DNA from: JBCDAP01 sp038747915
GTDB lineage: Bacteria; Planctomycetota; Phycisphaerae; Phycisphaerales; UBA1924
DNA length: 14,393 bases
Assembly (NCBI GenBank): GCA_038747915.1
Contig: JBCDJJ010000087.1
Location: forward strand, 1 to 14,393
Reading direction: 5' to 3'
Each line of letters begins with the position of its first letter. Position 1 is the first letter of the stretch. The notes under the pieces are model-generated. The model ran no database searches. It had not been told where the DNA came from and saw nothing but the letters and a program-made list of their open reading frames with translations. Shown piece by piece: positions 7,911 through 14,393 of this stretch. Both the position numbers and the translations under genes were made by a program.

Positions 7911-8021
7911 GCGGGGACTTCTCCCCCCGCATCGATAGATACGTGCGACGCCGTCCGGGGAAACTCGCGCGGCGTCGCTTCACAAAGCACACACGAGCGC
8001 ATCCAGTGGACGGCGCTGGAT
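7911..8021. other. Structured intergenic leader with three further stem-loops
   Basis: GCGGGG (7911-7916) pairs with CCCCGC (7925-7930). GCGACGCCG (7945-7953) pairs exactly with CGGCGTCGC (7970-7978) around a 16-base loop. ATCCAG (8001-8006) pairs with CTGGAT (8016-8021). None is followed by a T-tract. Together with the palindrome at 7883-7899 they fill most of the 183-base gap between two related secreted-protein genes. They could be a leaky terminator, an RNA processing site or a 5' leader structure; sequence alone cannot decide. Confidence 0.35.
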
Positions 8022-8049
8022 CGAGCCCCATTCCCGCACACGCCACTTT

Positions 8050-8056
8050 GGAGAAG
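8050..8056 (+). promoter_or_regulatory. Ribosome binding site that supports a TTG start
   Basis: GGAGAAG lies just before the TTG at 8061 (seven bases between GGAG and TTG). The first later in-frame ATG codes for residue 18 and would remove the leading half of the signal peptide, so TTG is the preferred start. Confidence 0.6.
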
Positions 8057-8060
8057 AACC

Positions 8061-11027
8061 TTGACGACCACGACTCATCGTGACCTCAGCCCCATCGGCA
8101 TCGGCGCCGTGATGGTCATCGCGTCGGCTGCGTCGTTCGCCGGCGGGCAGTCGTTCGTCGAAGACTTCGATGGTCCGCCAACTTCCATGGAGCTTTTTTT
8201 CAACTCCACCTTCGATGCCACGCCCATCAATGGGAGCTTCGACGATACCGGAAACACCCTCGGGATCACGCTGACCGGGCCCGAGGCGGCGTCGGCCGCT
8301 GTACTTTTTCCCAACCCTGGTGATTTCGTGGTGTCGGCGACGGTGACGATCGAGCCGTCTTCGGGCGGCAACGTGGACTTCACGGCCGGTGAGCTCAGTG
8401 TGTTTGCTCGCTCTGATTTCGGTCCTGATTCGCAGCGGGGTATCGAACTCCGTGTGCAGAACGTGGCCTTCGACTCGAGTTCCTACGAGGTCAGGATCGT
8501 TGTGCCGTCGGGTGTGCTCGCCAGTTCCCCCACGTTCGATCTCACCGGCCCGGGCTTCAACAACGCCGGCACGTTCTCGCTCGAGCTCCGCGGCCTGACG
8601 CTCCCGAGCGGGTCGCTACTACTGACGGGCACGTTCACACCTGATCCGGGAACCGCGGCCGGTCCGGCTGGGCCGATTGTGCTGAACGCGACGTATGACC
8701 CCGCTGGGCTTCCGAGCGGACAGGATCAGTACGGGATCCGTCAGTACATCTTCGGCAACAATCAGATCAGCGCGCGGTGGGACGATGTCGAAGTGAGCGT
8801 TTCCGAGCCGACATCGCCGGCGCCCCCCGATGATCCCGGGCCGTTTGGGTGGAGGCCGATCTTCCTGGTTTCACAGGATCTACTCGACGACGGTGTCACC
8901 GGTGGTGAGGGAGGGCAGTGGCCACTCGCGATCGAGTACGCGCCGAGCGATCCGAACTTCCTGATGTACGGCACGGATGTTGGCGGGATCTATCGATCGC
9001 TCGACGGGGGCCAGAACTGGAAGCCGATGAACCTCGGGTACACGCCGCGCGGTGCGTGTGACTTCGCCATCGATCCGGTGAACCCCGACCGGGTGCTCGC
9101 GGTCGGTGCCAACTCGACCAACGTCGGCGGTGATGTCCACGGCGTGTGGTACTCACTCGACCGCGGATCGACCTGGCAGCAGGCCGGCTCCGCCCCAGGC
9201 CAGAACAAGCCGCAGAACAACGAGGGTCACCGTGACACGCGTGATCAGCTTGTCTTCGATCCAGCATCTTCGAACCCGTCCGCTGGCGTGACCTCGGTGG
9301 TGTACTGGGCGTACGACGGGTCGGGCGATGAGCCGGCCGCTCTCTACAAGTCAAGCGATGGTGGCCTGACCTGGTCGCTGCTGTCTGCGACGGTCGGGAT
9401 CAGTGGGATGAACGATGCAATCGTCGATGTGCATCCAACGCTGGGCTATGTCTACATCGCGACGAGTTCGGGGATCTATCGCAGCACGAATGGTGGCACC
9501 TCGTTCGCACAGTCGTCGACTGCTGCGGCGCGTGGGCTCGACGTCTCGCCCGCGACACCGAACTCTGTGTGGGCGGTGACATCGGCGGGTCTGCTGGTGT
9601 CCGCCAACTCCGGCCAGACCTTCACCTCGGTGTCGAGCACGGGTTTCCCGGCGAACCAGGGTCAGCCCAATCGCATCGAAGTCAGCCCGGCGGACTCGAG
9701 CCGTATGGTCATCGATGCTCGTTACGGCAACTTTCAGTACCAGCGGTTCTTCTCCACCAATGGCGGGACGAGTTGGACGCAGTCGATCATCGACAGCACC
9801 CGCGCCTTTCTTCCTTTCAACCAGCGTCCGCACGATCTCACGTGGCACCCCACCGATCCGAATACCTTGTTCAGTTTCGGCGGCGATTGGATCACGCGAT
9901 CGACCGATGCCGGTCAGACGTTCGAGATGTTCAACGAGGGTAACAACGGCTTCTTGATCGGAGAGAACTTCACCTTCAACGTGAATGACCCTGACTTGCT
10001 CTACATTGGTTCGCAGGACTACGGCAGCGCTCTGACAACCGACGGTGGTGACACGTGGGAGTACGTCGACCTGACCGGGCAGGGGTTCGGTGGATTCGTG
10101 TACGGCGCCTATGCAGCGAGCCCAACGTTCCTCTTCGGCGGGCGCTCTGCGAACGGTCCGGCTGGCAACCGCGTCCTTCGGACCAAGGCCGGGCCTTCGG
10201 CTCCGACCATCGACACCGGGATCGTGCTCGACGGGCCTGACATCTGCAACGGCGACCCGTTCAACTCGAATATCCTCTTCGCCCACAACTACCGATCGAG
10301 CAACTCCGGCGTATCGTGGGCCCCGATGGTGGGTTGCGACGGTGTCTTCTGGGTGTCCTCAGCGACCCCTGGCCTTATGTATGGCCTGCTCGAGCCGAGC
10401 ACCGTTGTCCGATCGACGGACTCGGGCGTGACTTGGAGTCCGTTCGCGACGCTGCCTGACCCCATCTCCGACATCGCGTACGCCGATGGCGGTGATGCGG
10501 TTTGGGCCGCGACGGACAGTCGAAGGCTTTTCGTGATGCCAATCGCAGGCGGGGTGTTCGAGCGAACTGCATTGCTGCCCGCTGACCAGCTGGGCAACAA
10601 GGGTGCCAAGACGGTGGCCATCGACCCGGTCGACCCGACGATCATCTATGCCGGCGTGTCACGGGACATCTACAAGACGAATGCCTCGCTCATGAGATCG
10701 ATCGACAGCGGGATTACGTGGAGCATCATCCATCCGACAGACAACCCAGCCGGATCGGCTGTCCCATTTGGTGGCGAAGGGCCGACGGAAACAGCGGTCG
10801 TTCGCGTCCATCCTGGCACTCGGGAGATCTGGGTTTCGACGAGCACCTACGGGAACTGGCGTGCGTTCATTCCTCGGTGTCCGCTCGACGTCGAGGCCCC
10901 ACTCAACGGCACGCCCGACGCGTTCGATCTCGCAGCGGTCATCACATCGGTCTCGGCGGGGGTTGTGCCGACCGACGCGGCGCTTTCGCAGTATCTTCTC
11001 GGAGGCTCCGTGCAGGGCTGCCCGTGA
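8061..11027 (+). CDS. Secreted protein with N-terminal A module and eleven-Asp-box beta-propeller (GH74/sortilin-like)
   Basis: The 988-residue product uses a TTG start with a strong GGAGAAG site and carries a signal peptide (hydrophobic 11-27, cleavage near A27). Residues 30-247 are a third A module, starting QSFVEDFDGP. After a proline-rich linker (about 250-261), residues about 265-935 form a propeller with eleven Asp-box-like motifs, including SLDGGQNW (313-320), SSDGGLTW (431-438), STNGGTSW (565-572), TTDGGDTW (659-666) and SIDSGITW (880-887). The segment YGTDVGGIYR (303-312) resembles the first-blade catalytic-Asp region of GH74 endo-glucanases/xyloglucanases. That points to Asp306 as a candidate catalytic residue, but a non-catalytic propeller remains possible. 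The tail (940-988) runs from Cys940 to Cys987 and looks like a degenerate dockerin-type domain. It probably acts outside the cell on a polysaccharide. Confidence 0.87.
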   Translation: MTTTTHRDLSPIGIGAVMVIASAASFAGGQSFVEDFDGPPTSMELFFNSTFDATPINGSFDDTGNTLGITLTGPEAASAAVLFPNPGDFVVSATVTIEPSSGGNVDFTAGELSVFARSDFGPDSQRGIELRVQNVAFDSSSYEVRIVVPSGVLASSPTFDLTGPGFNNAGTFSLELRGLTLPSGSLLLTGTFTPDPGTAAGPAGPIVLNATYDPAGLPSGQDQYGIRQYIFGNNQISARWDDVEVSVSEPTSPAPPDDPGPFGWRPIFLVSQDLLDDGVTGGEGGQWPLAIEYAPSDPNFLMYGTDVGGIYRSLDGGQNWKPMNLGYTPRGACDFAIDPVNPDRVLAVGANSTNVGGDVHGVWYSLDRGSTWQQAGSAPGQNKPQNNEGHRDTRDQLVFDPASSNPSAGVTSVVYWAYDGSGDEPAALYKSSDGGLTWSLLSATVGISGMNDAIVDVHPTLGYVYIATSSGIYRSTNGGTSFAQSSTAAARGLDVSPATPNSVWAVTSAGLLVSANSGQTFTSVSSTGFPANQGQPNRIEVSPADSSRMVIDARYGNFQYQRFFSTNGGTSWTQSIIDSTRAFLPFNQRPHDLTWHPTDPNTLFSFGGDWITRSTDAGQTFEMFNEGNNGFLIGENFTFNVNDPDLLYIGSQDYGSALTTDGGDTWEYVDLTGQGFGGFVYGAYAASPTFLFGGRSANGPAGNRVLRTKAGPSAPTIDTGIVLDGPDICNGDPFNSNILFAHNYRSSNSGVSWAPMVGCDGVFWVSSATPGLMYGLLEPSTVVRSTDSGVTWSPFATLPDPISDIAYADGGDAVWAATDSRRLFVMPIAGGVFERTALLPADQLGNKGAKTVAIDPVDPTIIYAGVSRDIYKTNASLMRSIDSGITWSIIHPTDNPAGSAVPFGGEGPTETAVVRVHPGTREIWVSTSTYGNWRAFIPRCPLDVEAPLNGTPDAFDLAAVITSVSAGVVPTDAALSQYLLGGSVQGCP
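8148..8801 (+). repeat. A module, copy 3 (protein-level repeat)
   Basis: Residues 30-247 of the 988-residue protein. Like copy 1 it sits directly after the signal peptide. It keeps SFVEDFDGP, DDTGNTLGI, VDFTAG, GIELRVQN, TFDLTGP, AGTFSLELRG, TFTPDPG, YGIRQYIFGNN and ISARWDD, and is closer to copy 1 than to copy 2 by eye. Confidence 0.75.
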
Positions 11028-11105
11028 CAGAGACACGGTGACTCGGGCTCGGCACGGAGAACGTGGCTGAGATCCAAACTATCACATGATTGAGAAAGGT
11101 GCCTG

Positions 11106-11765
11106 ATGGCCCGTTGTTTGATCTTCCGAGGCGGCTGGGATGGCCACCAGCCTGTCGAGACCGTTGACTTGATCGCACCTCGGCTTGGTGACGCGGGGCT
11201 TGAGGTCGATGTGCAGGATTCGCTCGACGGTCTCGACGACGAACAGAAGCTTCGTTCGTACAACGTGATCGTGCCGATGTGGACCATGGGGAAGATCCCA
11301 GGCGAGGCGAGTGCTGCGATTACGAGTGCGGTAACAGCGGGTGTTGGCCTCGGCGGATGGCACGGCGGGATGGGCGATGCGTTCCGCGAGGACACCGGAT
11401 ACCAGTTTCTCGTCGGCGGACAGTTTGTTGCGCATCCGGGCGACATCATCGACTATGCGGTCGAGGTGACCGATGTTGACCACGCGATCACCCGCGGTCT
11501 TCCGCCGCGGTTCGAGGTGCGGTCCGAGCAGTATTACATGCACGTGGATCCTTTCAATCATGTGCTCGCCGAGACGAGCGTGGTCGGCCCCGGTGCCGAA
11601 TGGTTGAAGGGGGTTCGGATGCCGGTGGCGTGGACGCGCCGGCACGGCGAGGGCCGCATCGCCTACTCCGCGCTCGGTCACAACATGGATGACTTCTCGC
11701 AGGAGCCGTGCCTGATGATGGCGATGCGGTGCATTCTGTGGGCCGCCCGAGTGCTGGATGAGTAG
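11106..11765 (+). CDS. ThuA-domain protein
   Basis: This 219-residue cytoplasmic protein (no signal peptide) has the ThuA fold (PF06283 type, related to class I glutamine amidotransferases) over its full length. Visible family marks are LGGWHGGMGDAFRE (82-95), EQYYMHVDP (141-149), PVAWTRRHGEGRIAYSALGH (173-192) and the closing hydrophobic helix (204-214). ThuA was named for trehalose utilisation in rhizobia, where it works with the Gfo/Idh-family ThuB; ThuA-domain proteins are often found beside such oxidoreductases in sugar pathways. The ATG has AAAGG (11095-11099) six bases upstream. The gene starts 78 bases after the propeller gene and ends 27 bases before the oxidoreductase gene, so at least the latter pair looks co-transcribed. 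The exact reaction and substrate are unknown. Confidence 0.9.
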   Translation: MARCLIFRGGWDGHQPVETVDLIAPRLGDAGLEVDVQDSLDGLDDEQKLRSYNVIVPMWTMGKIPGEASAAITSAVTAGVGLGGWHGGMGDAFREDTGYQFLVGGQFVAHPGDIIDYAVEVTDVDHAITRGLPPRFEVRSEQYYMHVDPFNHVLAETSVVGPGAEWLKGVRMPVAWTRRHGEGRIAYSALGHNMDDFSQEPCLMMAMRCILWAARVLDE

Positions 11766-11792
11766 GCGATCTTTGCGACGAAAGGACCAGTA

Positions 11793-12926
11793 ATGACCAC
11801 CGTCACGAGCCAAACAACCACCTCGCTCGCGCGCATCGGCGTGATCGGGTGTGGGGATATCTCACGGCAGTACTTCGACACGTTCGCGAAGTTCGATGAT
11901 GTGCGCGTTGTTGCTGTCGCAGACCTGAACGCCGAGCGTGCCACGAGCACCGCGGAGAAGTGGTTGGTCCCGCGTGTGCTGTCGACCGACGATCTGTATG
12001 ACGACCCTGAGGTCGACATCGTGGTGAATCTCACGGTGCCACGGGCGCACCACGAGGTGTCGATGCGGGTGGTCGGGGCGGGCAAGCACGTGTACAGCGA
12101 GAAGCCGCTCGCGGAGTCGATGGAGCAGGGCAAGGAATTGATCGAGGCTGCCCGTGCTCGTGGTGTCCGTGTCGGTTGCGCGCCGGATACGGTGATGGGC
12201 GGTAGCTGGCAGCTTGCGCGCCGGTTTGTGGATTCGGGCGAACTCGGCGAGATCGTAGGTGGGCTGCTGCACTTCCAGTGCCCTGGCCATGAGAGTTGGC
12301 ACCCTAGCCCCGAGTTCTACTACCAGCGGGGTGGCGGGCCGGTCATGGACCTCGGGCCGTACTTCGTGCATGCGCTCGTCATGCTGCTCGGGCCGGTTGC
12401 TCGCGTTTCGGCGCACGGCGATCGGAGCTTCAGCGAGCGAGTGATCACGAGCGAGCCGAAGAAGGGAACCCGGGTGCCGGTCGAGGTCGATACGCATGTC
12501 GCTGCGACACTCGAGCTGTGCTCGGGCACGTTCGTGACGATGATGGCGAGTTTCGATGTCCCAGCGAGCAAGGCGCCGGATGTCGAGATCTATGGCACCG
12601 AGGCGACGCTCTCGATGCACACGCCGAACGACTTCCTGCCGAAGCCGAACGGCACCGGCATCATCGAGGTCCGCCACAAGAGCGAGCAGGATTGGGTTCA
12701 GCACGATGTCGAGGGTGTCATGCCGGCGATCAATGGTCGCGGGATGGGCCTTGTCGACATGGCGCGCTCGATCGCCGAGCAGCGTCCGCACCGGGCGAGC
12801 GGCGAGCTCGCGCTCCATGCGCTCGACGTCATGACGGCTGTCGAGCGGTCATCGATCGAGCGGACCACGATCGACATCGAGACGACCACCGATCGCCCGG
12901 AGCCGCTGGACGCCGGCTGGTGTTAG
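11793..12926 (+). CDS. Gfo/Idh/MocA family NAD(P)-dependent sugar oxidoreductase
   Basis: The 377-residue product has an N-terminal Rossmann domain (13-130) with IGVIGCGDIS (15-24), VADLN (42-46) and the family's SEKP catalytic lysine motif (102-105, Lys104). The C-terminal alpha/beta domain carries GGPVMDLGPYFVHALVMLLG (181-200), with D186 and H193 at the usual active-site positions. Length is typical for the family. Members oxidise or reduce sugars, sugar alcohols and glycosides, often at C3. No signal peptide is seen, so it is cytoplasmic. AAAGGA (11781-11786) lies six bases before the ATG. Its close neighbours are a ThuA-domain gene upstream and a GH4 glycosidase gene downstream, which points to breakdown of a sugar through an oxidised intermediate. 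The actual substrate cannot be read from sequence. Confidence 0.94.
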   Translation: MTTVTSQTTTSLARIGVIGCGDISRQYFDTFAKFDDVRVVAVADLNAERATSTAEKWLVPRVLSTDDLYDDPEVDIVVNLTVPRAHHEVSMRVVGAGKHVYSEKPLAESMEQGKELIEAARARGVRVGCAPDTVMGGSWQLARRFVDSGELGEIVGGLLHFQCPGHESWHPSPEFYYQRGGGPVMDLGPYFVHALVMLLGPVARVSAHGDRSFSERVITSEPKKGTRVPVEVDTHVAATLELCSGTFVTMMASFDVPASKAPDVEIYGTEATLSMHTPNDFLPKPNGTGIIEVRHKSEQDWVQHDVEGVMPAINGRGMGLVDMARSIAEQRPHRASGELALHALDVMTAVERSSIERTTIDIETTTDRPEPLDAGWC

Positions 12927-12928
12927 CG

Positions 12929-12955
12929 ACTGATGATCGCTCAATTGGCATCAGT
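12929..12955. terminator. Hairpin just after the oxidoreductase gene (weak terminator candidate)
   Basis: ACTGATG (12929-12935) and CATCAGT (12949-12955) are exact reverse complements with a 13-base loop, two bases after the TAG stop. There is no T-tract afterwards, and an overlapping GCGA/TCGC pairing competes, so termination is uncertain. Confidence 0.25.
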
Positions 12956-13087
12956 GTCGTACTCCTCCATGCACGGGGCGCCGACACCGCCTAGCGTGAA
13001 TCAATCTTGGTTGTTCTAGATCAGTCGATGCGAGGTCGTTTCGATCGTAAGCTGCAATGACATCGTATTCTCGTAGTTTAGGTGTGA

Positions 13088-13094
13088 AGAGGAG
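13088..13094 (+). promoter_or_regulatory. Ribosome binding site that supports a GTG start
   Basis: AGAGGAG is followed after seven bases by GTG at 13102. An in-frame ATG at 13057 has no comparable site, and the ATG at 13207 would cut into the first strand of the NAD-binding fold, so the GTG is the preferred start. Confidence 0.6.
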
Positions 13095-13101
13095 TTCAGC
13101 T

Positions 13102-14393
13102 GTGCCGACAGTCGAGGATGTAACACGAGGGCATGACGCTCATACACAGGCAGCCACAGGGCCGCTAAGCCTGCCAGGGAGCTGCCGGCGCCCAATCCAT
13201 CTGACCATGCTCGGGGCGGGCTCGATGTTCACGCCGAAGCTTGTCCGCGATGTGCTTTTGATCGAGGGCAATCAGGGTGGGCGGATCGCGTTAGTCGACG
13301 TCGACGAAGATCGACTCCAACGCATGCACCGTTTGATCGTGAGGATGCTCGACGAACTCGGCGAGGGTTCATGGACCGTTGTTGCATCAACAGATCGGGC
13401 TGAGGTGATGGCCGGCAGCGACTACCTCGTGTGCTGCATCGAGGTGTCCGGTGTCGAGTGTGTGAAGTTCGACAACGACATCCCGCTCGAGTACGGCGTG
13501 GATCAGTGCATCGGTGACACGATCGGCCCGGGTGGGCTGTTCAAAGCACTTCGTACCGTGCCGGTGTACCTCGACGTCCTTCGCGATGTTCGGCGGCTGT
13601 GCCCCGGTGCGTGGATGCTGAACTACACCAACCCGATGAGCATCATGTGCCTCGCAGCGGGCCGGGCTGTACCGGAGGTTCAGACGGTCGGGCTGTGTCA
13701 CTCGGTGCAAGGTACGACGTCGATGCTGGCGGAGCGAGTCGGTGTTCCCATCGAGGAGGTGGTGTTCGAGTGTGCCGGGATTAATCACCTTGCGTGGGTG
13801 ACACGCTTCGAGCGGGACGGGGTCGACCTCTACAGCGAGTTGAAACGGGGTGCAGCGGAGGATGTTGAAGCAGCGATCGGTGCTCTCGCGTCAGGTAACG
13901 GTGCGGTGCTGCCGGTGACCGCGGGGGAAGGCGGCGATTCCGACCTAGTCCGGAAGGAGATGCTGCTGCAGTTCGGTGCGTATATCACAGAAAGCAGCGG
14001 GCACTTGTCGGAGTACCTGCCGTACTTCCGAAAGAACGAGGACGGCCGGCGGCTCCTCCGCGACGGGTATCACGGCGGGAGCCGGTTTTACGCGGACAAC
14101 TGGCCGGCGTGGCGACGAGGTGCTGACGACGAACGAGATCGTTTGATCAGTGGGGAAAATCCACTCGACTGGAAGCGTTCGTGGGAGTATGGCTCGTGGA
14201 TCATCGAAGCCCGGGAGAAGAACACGCCGTGGAAGATCTACGGCAACGTGATGAATCGCGATGTCTCGGGTCGAGGTGAACTCATCACGAATCTACCCGC
14301 GGACGGCTGCGTCGAGGTCGCGTGCATGGTCGATGGCGCCGGCATCCACCCGACTCGCTACGGCGCACTACCAAGGTCGATGGCGCCGCCATC
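13102..14393 (+). CDS. Glycoside hydrolase family 4 enzyme, alpha-galactosidase-like; C-terminus cut by window edge
   Basis: The open frame of about 430 codons runs off the right edge. GH4 enzymes cleave glycosides by an NAD+- and Mn2+-dependent redox-elimination mechanism starting with C3 oxidation. Seen here: the Rossmann motif LGAGSMFTPKL (37-47), LVDVDEDRL (64-72), NYTNPMSIMC (174-183), the tetrad C199-H200-S201-V202 and CAGINHLAW (224-232), with C199 and H229 the expected metal ligands, then GHLSEYLPY (300-308). The CHSV tetrad is reported for GH4 alpha-galactosidases of the MelA type, so that activity is the best guess; alpha-glucosidase or uronidase activity cannot be excluded. No signal peptide is present, so it is cytoplasmic. 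The GTG start gives about 30 residues before the first strand, longer than usual for the family. It lies 175 bases after the oxidoreductase gene. Confidence 0.92.
   Translation, partial: MPTVEDVTRGHDAHTQAATGPLSLPGSCRRPIHLTMLGAGSMFTPKLVRDVLLIEGNQGGRIALVDVDEDRLQRMHRLIVRMLDELGEGSWTVVASTDRAEVMAGSDYLVCCIEVSGVECVKFDNDIPLEYGVDQCIGDTIGPGGLFKALRTVPVYLDVLRDVRRLCPGAWMLNYTNPMSIMCLAAGRAVPEVQTVGLCHSVQGTTSMLAERVGVPIEEVVFECAGINHLAWVTRFERDGVDLYSELKRGAAEDVEAAIGALASGNGAVLPVTAGEGGDSDLVRKEMLLQFGAYITESSGHLSEYLPYFRKNEDGRRLLRDGYHGGSRFYADNWPAWRRGADDERDRLISGENPLDWKRSWEYGSWIIEAREKNTPWKIYGNVMNRDVSGRGELITNLPADGCVEVACMVDGAGIHPTRYGALPRSMAPP
14328..14393. repeat. Near-perfect 19-base direct repeat at the right window end
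   Basis: GGTCGATGGCGCCGGCATC (14328-14346) recurs with one mismatch at 14375-14393, the last 19 bases of the window. The offset is 47 bases, so the copies are read in different frames within the GH4 gene. It may be chance in GC-rich code or an assembly artefact at a contig end. Confidence 0.5.

Noticed and set aside
9351..10286. Leftward open frame of 311 codons
   Set aside because: It lies antisense inside the 988-residue propeller gene and shows no recognisable features.
11022..11038. CCGTG/CACGG hairpin over the propeller stop codon
   Set aside because: A 5-bp stem with a 7-base loop and no T-tract is too weak to call a terminator.
11086..11106. Six-codon mini-ORF overlapping the ThuA-domain start as TGATG
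   Set aside because: It has no ribosome site of its own and contains the site for the real gene, so chance is the simpler explanation.
11862..12818. Leftward open frame of 318 codons
   Set aside because: It is the antisense shadow of the Gfo/Idh/MocA gene, arginine- and histidine-rich with no domain.
13057..13101. ATG at 13057 as start of the GH4 gene
   Set aside because: It is in frame but has no good ribosome site, whereas GTG at 13102 has AGAGGAG at ideal spacing.

Overview
The window looks like a carbohydrate-responsive, cell-surface locus from a Planctomycetota bacterium, most likely of the Phycisphaerae type. That assignment is an inference from three things: a prepilin-like protein with an N-terminal GFTLIE methylation motif and a C-terminal H-x(n)-DG-like motif, large secreted proteins ending in cysteine-bracketed dockerin-like tails, and high-GC coding sequence. 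No rRNA or other lineage marker is present, so the phylum is not proven. No RNA genes, CRISPR arrays, insertion sequences or tRNAs were seen.

Left arm, transcribed leftward (4661 to 1): a GntR-headed, LacI-type sugar-sensing regulator is followed after 16 bases by a type IV prepilin-like pseudopilin. About 75 bases later comes a secreted beta-propeller protein with eleven Asp-box (BNR) motifs, which runs off the left edge. The spacing suggests one operon. A 324-base non-coding region (4662-4985) holding several short inverted and direct repeats separates it from the right arm.

Right arm, transcribed rightward (4986 to 14393): first a 963-residue secreted modular protein (two A modules, two B modules, a dockerin-like tail). 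After a 183-base gap with several stem-loops comes a 988-residue secreted protein with one A module and an eleven-Asp-box propeller reminiscent of GH74-type enzymes. Three cytoplasmic genes follow: a ThuA-domain protein, a Gfo/Idh/MocA NAD(P)-dependent oxidoreductase, and a GH4 NAD-dependent alpha-glycosidase (CHSV motif, alpha-galactosidase-like) cut by the right edge.

Working model (inference): the secreted propeller and module proteins bind or cleave an external glycan, perhaps held at the surface with the pseudopilin. Released sugars are imported by transporters not in this window and processed by GH4, Gfo/Idh and ThuA enzymes, a set of families linked by chemistry at sugar C3. The regulator would control both arms from the shared intergenic region. 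The least described parts are the A and B modules, the regulator-pseudopilin-propeller arrangement, and the structured gap at 7883-8021.
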